Positions 49,367-58,690 of a DNA stretch of 64,000 bases are shown here, piece after piece. Numbering within the stretch: the first letter of the stretch is position 1; each line of letters begins with the position of its first letter. Below the pieces are notes generated by a model. It saw nothing but the letters and a program-made list of their open reading frames with translations. It was not told where the DNA came from and did no database searches. Origin of the DNA: an uncultured Actinomycetaceae bacterium (GTDB lineage Bacteria; Actinomycetota; Actinomycetes; Actinomycetales; Actinomycetaceae); contig CABQJD010000004.1 of assembly GCA_902464405.1 (NCBI GenBank), positions 1 through 64,000 on the forward strand, read 5' to 3'. Position numbers and translations under genes: made by a program.

Positions 49367-50980
49367 TCAGCGCAAGAAACGTTTCAAAGCATCTAGATCG
49401 ACATCTGGCTGTGACGCTGGCTCAGCAAATGCTGGCATCGCAGGGTCTGCTGGCTGCCCAAATGCTACTCCTTGCATCGCACGCTCAGAAGCAGTAGCGC
49501 CGCTGCGCTCCGCCTGAGCAGCAGCAAGTTCCTGCTGACGACGTTTCGCTGGGTTGCCTGAACGCCCTTTTTTCGAGCCAGAGCCTTTCTTCTTATTTTT
49601 CCCCTTCTGTTTCTTTGTGAAGCTACCACCCATACCTGGCATACCCGGAATATTTGGCATTCCTGGCATACCGCCGCCGCGGCTCATCGACTGCATCACC
49701 TTACGTGCCTGCTCAAATCGCTCCATAAGTGAATTAACTTCTGGCACAGTCGTGCCCGAACCTTTTGCAATACGCTGACGGCGAGAAGCATTCAAAATTT
49801 TCGGATCGCGCCGCTCCGCAGGCGTCATAGAAAGCACGATCGCCTCTTGCCGATCAATTTCGCGTTCATCGAAACTTTCAAGCGCATCTCTATACTGGTT
49901 CATGCCTGGAAGCATGCCCATAATCTTTTTCATCGAACCCATCTTGCGCATTTGATTAAGCTGAGTGAGGAAATCATCAAGGGTAAAAGAGCCGCCAGCC
50001 ATCTTTGCTGCTAAATCTTCTGCTTCCTGCTCACTCCATGTGCGCTCTGCTTGCTCAATGAGAGTGAGCACATCGCCCATATCCAAAATGCGCGATGCCA
50101 TGCGATCTGCATGGAAACGCTCAAATGCATCGAGCTTTTCCCCAGTAGACGCAAAGAGAACTGGCTGCCCCGTGACGCCGCGCACTGAGAGTGCCGCACC
50201 ACCACGCGCATCACCGTCAAGCTTAGAAAGTACAACGCCTGTGAAACCTACCCCGTCACGGAAAGCAATCGACGTATTCACGGCATCTTGACCGATCATG
50301 GCATCGAGCACAAAAAGAATTTCGTTGGGTGTGACGGCATCACGAATATCGCGCGCCTGCTGCATCATTTCTTCATCGACGCCAAGGCGACCAGCAGTAT
50401 CAACCACCACCACGTCGAAGCCGTTGTTGAGAGCATACGCAATACTCGATTGAGCAACGCTCACGGGATCGCCCACGCCATTTCCTGGCTCGGGCGCCCA
50501 CACATCAACACCTGCCTGCTTGCCAACCACCTGAAGCTGATTGACGGCGTTAGGACGCTGCAGGTCGGCTGCTACCAATAGCGGCTCATGCCCTTGCTCA
50601 CGCAACCAACGCCCGAGCTTTCCAGCAAGAGTTGTTTTACCAGCACCCTGCAAGCCTGCAAGCATAATCACCGTTGGACCTTCGCCTGGGCGCGCCCAAT
50701 TCAGATCGCGGCTCTCCCCGCCAAGAATAGCAATAAGCTCATCATTGACGATTTTTACCACTTGCTGCGCAGGGTTGAGCGCTTGGTTCACAACTGCACC
50801 CACAGCTTTTTCACGCACACTCGCCGTAAACTCACGCACAACGGGAAGAGCTACGTCGGCATCAAGCAGCGCACGGCGAATATCTGAGATAACGTCTTCC
50901 ACGTCACTTTCAGTGAGCCTGCCATGCTTGCGCAAATTGCGAAGTGAACTGGTAATGCGATCAGATAACGAATTGAACAT
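49367..50980 (-). CDS. ffh: Signal recognition particle protein Ffh
   Basis: Binds signal sequences and 4.5S RNA and docks with FtsY. 537 residues, longer than the usual 450-ish. N domain (1-90), G domain with GLQGAGKTTLAGKLGRWL, DVVVVDTAGRLGVDEEM, LSKLDGDARGGAALS, then the Met-rich M domain (LNQMRKMGSMKKIMGMLPGM, SRRQRIAKGSG). The C-terminal tail has GMPGMPNIPGMPGM, a basic stretch (KKQKGKNKKKGSGSKKGRSG) and an acidic end. Start ATG 50980. Confidence 0.95.
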   Translation of the reverse strand: MFNSLSDRITSSLRNLRKHGRLTESDVEDVISDIRRALLDADVALPVVREFTASVREKAVGAVVNQALNPAQQVVKIVNDELIAILGGESRDLNWARPGEGPTVIMLAGLQGAGKTTLAGKLGRWLREQGHEPLLVAADLQRPNAVNQLQVVGKQAGVDVWAPEPGNGVGDPVSVAQSSIAYALNNGFDVVVVDTAGRLGVDEEMMQQARDIRDAVTPNEILFVLDAMIGQDAVNTSIAFRDGVGFTGVVLSKLDGDARGGAALSVRGVTGQPVLFASTGEKLDAFERFHADRMASRILDMGDVLTLIEQAERTWSEQEAEDLAAKMAGGSFTLDDFLTQLNQMRKMGSMKKIMGMLPGMNQYRDALESFDEREIDRQEAIVLSMTPAERRDPKILNASRRQRIAKGSGTTVPEVNSLMERFEQARKVMQSMSRGGGMPGMPNIPGMPGMGGSFTKKQKGKNKKKGSGSKKGRSGNPAKRRQQELAAAQAERSGATASERAMQGVAFGQPADPAMPAFAEPASQPDVDLDALKRFLR

Positions 50981-51050
50981 ACCGCTAGTTTACTTTCTCT
51001 TTCTGATTCTGGAATCTATCTCGGCAAGGATTGCAGATAACTGCGTATTG

Positions 51051-51072
51051 CATAGCTGTGAGCACAGCTATG
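51051..51072. terminator. Hairpin between ftsY and ffh
   Basis: CATAGCTG / CAGCTATG stem (10 bases pair at full extent), 9 bp after the ftsY stop. Few T follow. Confidence 0.4.
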
Positions 51073-51080
51073 TTTACTTA

Positions 51081-52241
51081 CTAGCTTAGGAGTGAATCGA
51101 CAAAGCCTTCGGGGTCAAACGGAGCCAAATCATCCGCTCCTTCACCTAATCCCACAAATTTTACAGGTACGCCAATTTCGCGTTGCACAGAAATCACAAT
51201 CCCGCCTTTTGCAGTGCCATCAAGTTTCGTGAGCACAATACCCGTCAAACCAGTGACCTGGGCAAAAACTTTTGCCTGCTGCATTCCGTTTTGACCAGTC
51301 GTAGCATCTAACACCAGCAAGATTTCACGCACGGGAGCCTGCTTTTCCATCACTCTCTTGATCTTTCCTAGTTCGTCCATCAAACCAGCTTTGTTTTGCA
51401 AACGCCCAGCAGTATCGACAATCACAACATCAGTATTGCTTTCAGCCGCTACTTTGACAGCTTCGAAAGCTACCGATGCAGGATCGGCACCTTCTTTTTC
51501 AGAGCGAACGACAGGCACACCAACGCGCTCTGCCCACGTTTCGAGTTGATCGGCTGCAGCTGCACGGAATGTATCTGCCGCTCCGAGCACTACACTGCGA
51601 TTTTCAGCGACGAGTAAGCGAGCAAGTTTTCCAGCAGTTGTAGTCTTACCCGTACCGTTCACACCCACCATCAAAATTGACGCTGGGCTAGTAGCTGGCG
51701 AATTACCCTCGGCTTGTACATTGAGGCTACGATCCATTTCAGGATTGACGAGTTTCAACAGTTCTGCGCGTAATACTTGACGCACACTCGCAAGATCAGA
51801 CGTTCCTAAAATTTTCACTTCACGTTTCAGCGTCTGCATAAGTTCGGTGGTGGAATCCATGCCAACATCTGAAATCAGGAGGGTTTCTTCTAACTCTTCC
51901 CAGTCTGACGGAGAAAGATCTCCACGTGAGAGAATGTTGAGCAAAGCACTGCCAAGCCCGCCTGATTTTGCCAAACGTGCACGTAAGCGTTGCATACGGC
52001 TCGGCACTGATTCCGGCGTTTCTTGCGAACTCTTACCCGCAGCATCGGGGACATCGCTATATTCGACCGCAGAAACATCAAGAGGCGCTGTAATATCCGA
52101 ATCAACAGCATCGGGTGCCGTCGAAGGAGAAACAGGAAGCTGCGGGCGCCGGAAATGGCGTATAGCAAAAACAACGCCTACGCATATTGCAGCTAGAACG
52201 AAAACACCTGCGCAAATACAAGCTATAAGAATCGCATTCAT
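51081..52241 (-). CDS. ftsY: Signal recognition particle receptor FtsY
   Basis: Membrane receptor for Ffh. 386 residues: an N-terminal transmembrane helix (3-27), a short acidic linker, then NG domain with GVNGTGKTTTAGKLARLL, DTFRAAAADQLETWAERVG, DVVIVDTAGRLQNKAGLMDE, LTKLDGTAKGG and VGLGEGADDLAPFDPEGF. The start ATG 52241 gives the membrane anchor typical of actinobacteria. It lies between smc and ffh. Confidence 0.95.
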   Translation of the reverse strand: MNAILIACICAGVFVLAAICVGVVFAIRHFRRPQLPVSPSTAPDAVDSDITAPLDVSAVEYSDVPDAAGKSSQETPESVPSRMQRLRARLAKSGGLGSALLNILSRGDLSPSDWEELEETLLISDVGMDSTTELMQTLKREVKILGTSDLASVRQVLRAELLKLVNPEMDRSLNVQAEGNSPATSPASILMVGVNGTGKTTTAGKLARLLVAENRSVVLGAADTFRAAAADQLETWAERVGVPVVRSEKEGADPASVAFEAVKVAAESNTDVVIVDTAGRLQNKAGLMDELGKIKRVMEKQAPVREILLVLDATTGQNGMQQAKVFAQVTGLTGIVLTKLDGTAKGGIVISVQREIGVPVKFVGLGEGADDLAPFDPEGFVDSLLS

Positions 52242-52359
52242 ATTTCTTATTTTCTCCTAGAGCATTCGCTCACGCCAAATATTCGCTCACACCAAATACA
52301 TGAGTGTATTTACGCTGAGAAAGATAAGCTCACGAATACAATGCACACCTTCACATAGA

Positions 52360-52656
52360 CTATGCTTTACGGCGCAGCAAAACGTGCTGGAAAGAATCTG
52401 CCACTGGGCGAAGAGCAGTATTAACGTCACCCATACTCACATAACCACTGCCGTCTGCTTCATCAAATGATGAAAATACATCTTTTACGCGGGTATCTTG
52501 CACATCGATCTTGAAACTGTCTAATTCGAGTTCGCCTTCACGCCATGCGTGTACAGAATCTTTTATCCATTGCCCAGTCTCATCAACGGATCGACCGCTA
52601 TTCATGAAAAGCGCTACGCTAGCAGCCACAACGAATATAAGAAAAGGAATCAACAC
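52360..52656 (-). CDS. Hypothetical small membrane-anchored protein
   Basis: 98 residues: one N-terminal hydrophobic helix (about 3-18), then a hydrophilic, acidic part (SVHAWREGELELDSFKIDVQ, DVFSSFDEADGSGYVSMGDV) with a basic end. DEADGSGYVSMGD resembles an EF-hand-like loop by eye, but no family is recognised. GTG 52656 lacks a clear ribosome binding site. It lies between smc and ftsY in the same direction. Confidence 0.5.
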   Translation of the reverse strand: MLIPFLIFVVAASVALFMNSGRSVDETGQWIKDSVHAWREGELELDSFKIDVQDTRVKDVFSSFDEADGSGYVSMGDVNTALRPVADSFQHVLLRRKA

Positions 52657-52886
52657 AATATCTATTAAAGCTCATGCTTCCTCTTGAATAATAGCTCAAA
52701 CACTAACGTTATGTTGCAAATTTATTACTGTCTATTACATTTATATAACTTTGCAAAGCAAAGTAACACTCATCTAAAAGCGCTATTTTTCAAAGAAAAC
52801 TGGTGCCTTACGTCACTAAAAAGGCTATGCGCCACAGCACAGATTTAGCGAGCACTGTACCAACGCCATCATGACAGAACTATCAG

Positions 52887-55800
52887 CTAGACATCGACAA
52901 CATCAGCCATACGTTGAGAAAGCACACTCGTCACACCACGCTCACGCATCGCCACACCATAGAGCGCATCTGCTTTCTCCATCGTGCGTTTTTGGTGTGT
53001 AATCACGAGCAACTGAGAATTCTCGCGAAGCTGCTCGAAAAGTTCCAGCAAACGCGAAAGATTCACGTCGTCAAGAGCAGCCTCAACCTCATCCATCACA
53101 TAAAACGGACTCGGGCGAGCCATAAAAATAGCAATCAAAAATGCGATAGCCGTCAAAGAACGTTCGCCACCTGAAAGCAAGGATAAACGCTTCACACGCT
53201 TGCCTGGCGGACGCGCTTCAATATCAACCCCTGTTGTAAGCATATGCTCAGGATCCGTGAGTATAAGATGCCCTTCACCTCCAGGGAACAGAACAGCAAA
53301 AACCTCTGTAAATTTACTGGCAACATCCGCCATCGCCGATGCCATTACATCTTCTACTTTCCCATCGATATCACGAATCATCTTAAGAAGATCTTCACGA
53401 GAGCGCCGCAGATCCTGAAGCTGCTCCATGAGGTAACGCTGCCGTTCCCCTAACGCTGCATGCTCCTCAAGCGCGAGCGGATTGATTTTCCCGAGCTTCG
53501 CCAAATCTCGCTCTGCTTTAGCAAGGCGCTTTTCCTGCTCAGCACGCACAAAAGGAACTGTTTTAACCCCCTGCAGCACACCAGCAGAATCTGATAGTGC
53601 TCGTACGCCAGTATTACCATTACTATCAGTGCCCAGCGCGCTACCCTTATCTTCTATATCAGCACTTTCTTGTGCCAACTGCTCAGGAGTAAACATTGGC
53701 ACAGGTAAATGCGGACCAAACTCATCCACAAGCGTCTGCGCTGGCACACCTGCTATTTCCAGAGCACGCGCCTCAAGCTGCTCGTATTTTAATTTTTGCT
53801 CTGCTAATGCCAATTCACGCTGATGCCCAGCGTCTTCCAACTCACGCTCATCACTTCGTGCATCATCCAAATGACGGCGAGCAGCACTAAGCTCAGCGCT
53901 GCGTTGCGCTCCTGCAGCTTCTGCCTCACGCCGCTCCGATGCAATAAAATCAGCCCGCACTCGTGCAATATCTAAGGCACGCTGAGCTTTTTGCATGACG
54001 CCGTGCGCTGCTGCAGCTGCTTGAGCACGGCGAACAGCTGCCCGCTCCTCCTGCTGAATGCGTTCTTCAACCTGCCTCGCAGTCCACTCCAATTGTTCAG
54101 CTCTCCCTTGTACTGCACGCAATCGTTCCTCAGTGGTTCGCAGAGCTAAGCGCGCTTCAGTCTCGGCTGTGCGTGCGGAAATCGTCGATGCATGCGCACG
54201 ATCGCGCTCCTGCGAGAGTTCATGCGCTCGGCGAGCCAAATCTTCAGGTTCGGCCGCGAGCTCAAGCTGCTGAGCTCCAAGATCTTCCACATCTTTGCGG
54301 CGCGTAGCTATTTCGACATCAATATCAGCCAGACGCCGCTCGTCTCTTTCAACTTCAGCTTTAGCCGAATCGAGACTTTGGCGTAACACCCCCAGCTGGG
54401 CGGTGACGGCAGCGAGCTGAGAATCCCGAGCATTGAGTTCAGCAGATAGACGCTTATATTCGCCATCTGCTTCTGCTAAAGATTGCTCTGCTTGTTCGAG
54501 TTTTTTTCGAGCTTTCTCTTGATTAAGCACAGCTTCTTGAGCTTGTGCCACAGCATCGTCATACATAGCTTGCCGAGAAAGCACAGCTCCTGCTTGCACT
54601 TCCCCGCCCCATGCGCGATGAGCTGTGAGCACATCACCGGCAAGAGTTGCAACGCGCGGCGCACCTGCCTCAAGAAGCGTTTTTGCCGTCACAAGATCGA
54701 CGACCAGCACCGTGCCTGCCACGAGTTCATAAACTGCCTGCACTGCAGCTAATGAACCTCTCACAACACTGCTTGCCAACACTGCTTCACTCGCAGAAAA
54801 ACCGCAGGATTCGAGCGCAGCACCAGCGCGCGCTTCACGTTCATCGTCACTTAGCACATCTTTGCCGCTACCGCTAGGACTGCCAATAATAAGCTCCACA
54901 TGCCCAGCACCAGCTTCTCTCGCCGCACGTAAAGTATCAACAGCACACTCTATATCGGTGACGACAGCACCCTCGGCGCTCCCTGCCAACGCAGCTTCAA
55001 TGCCCGCTTCCCAGCCAGAGGTGATCCGCAAAGCATCTCGCACCAACCCACTCACACCAGTACGGTGCTCATCTATCACCCACGCAGTTGCATCTTCCGG
55101 AACTAAAGAAAGAGCGAGTGTATCTGCTTTGGTCTGCCACTGCACTGCATCAGCTTGAGCACGAGCGAGCTGCGCACGCGCAGTTTCGAGCACTTCTTTT
55201 GCCGCTTGTAGCTCTCGGGCTGCTTCCTCATGGGCAATCGATAATGTATCGTCACCCGTCGTATGTGCCACGGCATCTTGTTCCAGCGCGGCGACCTCTT
55301 TTGCTGCACTGACAGCACGCTCATTCGCATCAGCTCTCGCAGCATCGACTCTTTTGCGCTCAGAAGTAAGAGCTTCAAGGCGTGAGCGCGCTGCCGTTAT
55401 CTGACCTGCCAAACGCGCAGTATTTTCACGGCGATCTGCGAGAGTTCTATTGACCCCCGCTAAACGCGTATCAATCTCCGTTTCTGTTTTATCAGCAGCT
55501 TCGCGATCCATAATCTTTTGCTTAAGCACTTGCTCGGCCTGTGCTACTTGAGCTGCAAGATCATTTTCCTCCTGTTGAGCACGCTGCGCACGTTCACGAA
55601 TACTCTCAGGGCTCTCTCCCCTGTGCACAGTGGGAGCCTGGGCTGAAAGAGAACGTTCACGCTCTGCCGCTAAATCCGCCAGGGAACGGAAACGCTCAAT
55701 CAGCGAGCTTAACCGTTGATAACGTTCGGCCAATTGCGCTAGATAAGGGCTGTGCCGATCAGCCTCCTGCTGAAGATTTTCTACGCTCTCTCTCAGCTCT

Positions 55801-56588
55801 CTCACTTTCTCCCGAATAGCAGCTCGCTGCTCAGCCAGCTTTGCATCATCAACGCTCTGCGCTTGAAGACGAGCTTGAGCTTGCGCTAAATCGTCTGCCA
55901 AGAGCCGAGCGCGCGCATCAAATACGTCTCGCTGAATTACTTGAGCTCTACGCGCTGTTGCCGCTTGCCGAGCAAGCGGACCGAGCTGCCTGCGCAATTC
56001 TCCTGCGAGATCTTCAATTCGAGTGAGATTGCCCTGCATAGAATCGAGTTTGCGTAAGGCTTTTTCTTTACGGCGACGATGCTTGAGCACGCCTGCAGCT
56101 TCTTCGATAAAAGAACGGCGCTCATCAGGATTAGCAGTGAGCACTTCATCGAGCTTTCCCTGCCCGATAATCACATGCATTTCCTTACCCATGCCGGTAT
56201 CGGATAGCAATTCTTGGATATCTAGAAGTCGGCACGCCGTACCGTTAATTGCATATTCTGAACCACCCGAGCGAAAAAGAGTACGAGAAATCGTTACTTC
56301 TGAAAAATCAATCGGGAGTTCCCCATCTGTGTTATCAATGGTGAGACTTACTTCTGCGCGCCCTAACGCTGGGCGAGAGGCAGTGCCAGCGAAGATAACG
56401 TCTGCCATATTTCCGCCACGCAAATTTTTTGCACCTTGCTCACCCATCACCCAAGTAAGGGCATCAACCACGTTTGATTTGCCAGATCCATTTGGCCCTA
56501 CCACACAGTTAATACCCGGTTCAAAGCGCAGCGTTGTGGACGTTGCAAAGCTCTTAAAGCCACGAAGAGTGAGGGTTTTCAAATACAC
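52887..56588 (-). CDS. smc: Chromosome segregation protein SMC
   Basis: Condensin ATPase that organises the chromosome. 1233 residues, standard size. N-terminal head with KTLTLRGFKSFATSTTLRFE and Walker A VGPNGSGKSNVVDAL; two long coiled coils (about 165-500 and 675-1040); hinge domain (about 505-660: TGVSGLVRDALRITSGWEAG); C-terminal head with LSLLSGGERSLTAIAFLIAI (signature) and FYVMDEVEAALDDVN (Walker B, D-loop). ATG 56588. Precedes ftsY and ffh, the usual actinobacterial order. Confidence 0.95.
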   Translation of the reverse strand: MYLKTLTLRGFKSFATSTTLRFEPGINCVVGPNGSGKSNVVDALTWVMGEQGAKNLRGGNMADVIFAGTASRPALGRAEVSLTIDNTDGELPIDFSEVTISRTLFRSGGSEYAINGTACRLLDIQELLSDTGMGKEMHVIIGQGKLDEVLTANPDERRSFIEEAAGVLKHRRRKEKALRKLDSMQGNLTRIEDLAGELRRQLGPLARQAATARRAQVIQRDVFDARARLLADDLAQAQARLQAQSVDDAKLAEQRAAIREKVRELRESVENLQQEADRHSPYLAQLAERYQRLSSLIERFRSLADLAAERERSLSAQAPTVHRGESPESIRERAQRAQQEENDLAAQVAQAEQVLKQKIMDREAADKTETEIDTRLAGVNRTLADRRENTARLAGQITAARSRLEALTSERKRVDAARADANERAVSAAKEVAALEQDAVAHTTGDDTLSIAHEEAARELQAAKEVLETARAQLARAQADAVQWQTKADTLALSLVPEDATAWVIDEHRTGVSGLVRDALRITSGWEAGIEAALAGSAEGAVVTDIECAVDTLRAAREAGAGHVELIIGSPSGSGKDVLSDDEREARAGAALESCGFSASEAVLASSVVRGSLAAVQAVYELVAGTVLVVDLVTAKTLLEAGAPRVATLAGDVLTAHRAWGGEVQAGAVLSRQAMYDDAVAQAQEAVLNQEKARKKLEQAEQSLAEADGEYKRLSAELNARDSQLAAVTAQLGVLRQSLDSAKAEVERDERRLADIDVEIATRRKDVEDLGAQQLELAAEPEDLARRAHELSQERDRAHASTISARTAETEARLALRTTEERLRAVQGRAEQLEWTARQVEERIQQEERAAVRRAQAAAAAHGVMQKAQRALDIARVRADFIASERREAEAAGAQRSAELSAARRHLDDARSDERELEDAGHQRELALAEQKLKYEQLEARALEIAGVPAQTLVDEFGPHLPVPMFTPEQLAQESADIEDKGSALGTDSNGNTGVRALSDSAGVLQGVKTVPFVRAEQEKRLAKAERDLAKLGKINPLALEEHAALGERQRYLMEQLQDLRRSREDLLKMIRDIDGKVEDVMASAMADVASKFTEVFAVLFPGGEGHLILTDPEHMLTTGVDIEARPPGKRVKRLSLLSGGERSLTAIAFLIAIFMARPSPFYVMDEVEAALDDVNLSRLLELFEQLRENSQLLVITHQKRTMEKADALYGVAMRERGVTSVLSQRMADVVDV

Positions 56589-56773
56589 GATTTCAGTTTA
56601 TGCCAAGAACTAGCTACGACGCGAACAAGCAGCATTCACTGTCATCGTGTTTTATTCGCCAGCTGATTTATTCACTAGCTCATCCATGAAGACCCTACAC
56701 ATCAGCAGTATGCTTATACGAAAAATTTTTCACAAACGATTTTATTCTCACAGCTTATTTACCCATGATCCGA

Positions 56774-58375
56774 TTAGCCGCGATCTGAAGGTTCTCGCAG
56801 AAATTCGTATTCAAAGCTGTGATCTTGAGCAGCAATCACAGCTAAACGATCAATATCTTTGAGTACTTCATCAACGATCATCGGATTCATTCCTCGCTTC
56901 TGGCGGATTTTCAGCAGCTCGTTTTGAGCCGCTTGCAAAGCTTTTCTCCGCACTACCTTCACGCGAGTACGCACTTCATTCACCTGAGTTTTGCGCTCTT
57001 GCGGGTTAGAACTCAGTATTCCAGTGTATGCAAGCTGCTGCTCCAGCCAGTGTTGCACAGCAGCGCTCGTATCTGGATCCAGCTCGTCGTAATGTTCCTG
57101 CAATACTTTTGCCGCAGCGTCACGCGCATGTTTGACCACAACTGCACGCATTCTCTCACTACGCTGCTCCGCCTGTGCCTCCACAGAAAGAATTTTCATC
57201 AACGAAGGCAACAACAGCCCCGGAATCATCATCGTCATAAACAAAACAGTTAGAGCAATAACGGCAAGTTCCTGGCGCGCAGGAAAGTTATAAGGAACCG
57301 ACAATACGAGAGCGAGTGTGACGAGCCCGCGCATCCCACTCCAGGTCATCAAAAACACTTCTTTGAAACAGAGAGGAGCAACATTGGTACGACCTCGTTT
57401 ACGGTTGATAAACGAGACAAGATCAAGCATCACAAAACGCACAAAAACTGCAACAACCGAGAGCACAATGCCAACGAACACAGATTTCCACAGATCATTG
57501 CCAACTTTTTCGATAGCTTCGCTTACGGTAAGCCCGATCATGCCAAACGCCACACCCGTAAAAAGCACATCAACAGTATTCCAAAAAGACATACTTGCCA
57601 AACGATCTTCAGCCTCAATCGAAGCTCGTGAATTCATCTCGATACCCGCAACCACCACAGCGATAACACCTGAAGCATGGATTTCTTCAGAGAAAATATA
57701 GGCTGCAAACGGCACAAGCCAGAAGAGCACATTTCGCGCAGAGACGTCGTTCACTCTATCCACAATCCATGCCGCGCCGCGAGCAATCGCAAGCCCGAGC
57801 ACAACTGCAGCAACTGCAGCATAAGCAAAATCACTGATAGCTACCCACGCCGTCACGCGCTCGTGAGTATTGACAACATTGAGAGCAAGATGGAATGCCA
57901 CAATCGAGGCAGCGTCGTTAAAAAGCCCTTCGGTCTGCAGGGTGCTGAGAATACGGCGAGGAATACCTGCAGGCTCTGCAACTGATTCAACCGCCACAGG
58001 ATCTGGCGGAGCAATTGCCGCACCAATCACTATTGCTGCTGCGAACCCCACAGCTGGAATCAGCAGATACGCCACAATCCCTACAGCAAACATCGTAACT
58101 ACAACCAACACCACAGAGAGCATCAAAATCGTGATCCACTGCTCACGTATTACTCCCCACGATGTGCGGCGTGCAAGAGTCCATAAAAGAGGCGGAAGAA
58201 AAATAGGAAGAATCAGATCTGCTGGAACGACGATACCTGGCGTGCCAGGAATAAAAACAAAAATCGTGACGACAAGAGTCGTCAGAGCAGGCCACGGCAA
58301 TCCCGTTTTCTCACCCACAATCACGGTTCCCACCGTCACGAAAACAAGAAAGAGAAGAAGGAGTAGTACAGCCAC
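56774..58375 (-). CDS. Na+/H+ antiporter, CPA1 (NhaP/NhaG-like)
   Basis: Exchanges cytoplasmic Na+ for protons. 533 residues with about 12 helices (1-405) and a cytoplasmic tail (about 410-533) that is charged and coiled. Motifs: AAIAPPDPVAVESV with the paired Asp site of CPA1, TEGLFNDAASIVAFHLAL, and MTWSGMRGLVTLALVLSVP. ATG 58375 is preceded by GGGGGTAATG; the RBS is weak. Confidence 0.85.
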   Translation of the reverse strand: MAVLLLLLFLVFVTVGTVIVGEKTGLPWPALTTLVVTIFVFIPGTPGIVVPADLILPIFLPPLLWTLARRTSWGVIREQWITILMLSVVLVVVTMFAVGIVAYLLIPAVGFAAAIVIGAAIAPPDPVAVESVAEPAGIPRRILSTLQTEGLFNDAASIVAFHLALNVVNTHERVTAWVAISDFAYAAVAAVVLGLAIARGAAWIVDRVNDVSARNVLFWLVPFAAYIFSEEIHASGVIAVVVAGIEMNSRASIEAEDRLASMSFWNTVDVLFTGVAFGMIGLTVSEAIEKVGNDLWKSVFVGIVLSVVAVFVRFVMLDLVSFINRKRGRTNVAPLCFKEVFLMTWSGMRGLVTLALVLSVPYNFPARQELAVIALTVLFMTMMIPGLLLPSLMKILSVEAQAEQRSERMRAVVVKHARDAAAKVLQEHYDELDPDTSAAVQHWLEQQLAYTGILSSNPQERKTQVNEVRTRVKVVRRKALQAAQNELLKIRQKRGMNPMIVDEVLKDIDRLAVIAAQDHSFEYEFLREPSDRG

Positions 58376-58690
58376 ATTACCCCCTTCTTCTCTCCCCTAA
58401 AGCTAGTCTGATTCTAACAAGTGAGACAGAAGGAGCCCTATTTTGTTCGCAGATTAAGAAATTTACCTACAATTCGCAGGGCGCAGCCAAAAGATTTGCT
58501 GTATCTGAAGATGCTCAACATATCCCAGCAAAGCCCGATTCATCACGCTGCAGTGCAATTATCATACGATCGATCAGCATACAATCGATCATCATACGAG
58601 CATTCACCAGCAATGGCGCAGCATCTCCTCAAGCTCTAAAACTTGCTCATCACAGAAATCTCGCGAATCCGAATGGACAATGGATATCGT
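58376..58690. other. Intergenic region between antiporter and ptsI
   Basis: No gene. A short repeated block ATCATACGATCGATC / GCATACAATCGATC / ATCATACGAGC (about 58561-58600). Confidence 0.5.

Noticed and set aside
57318..58400. Two long plus-strand ORFs antisense to the antiporter
   Set aside because: Thr/Ile/Arg-rich shadows of membrane-protein coding sequence.
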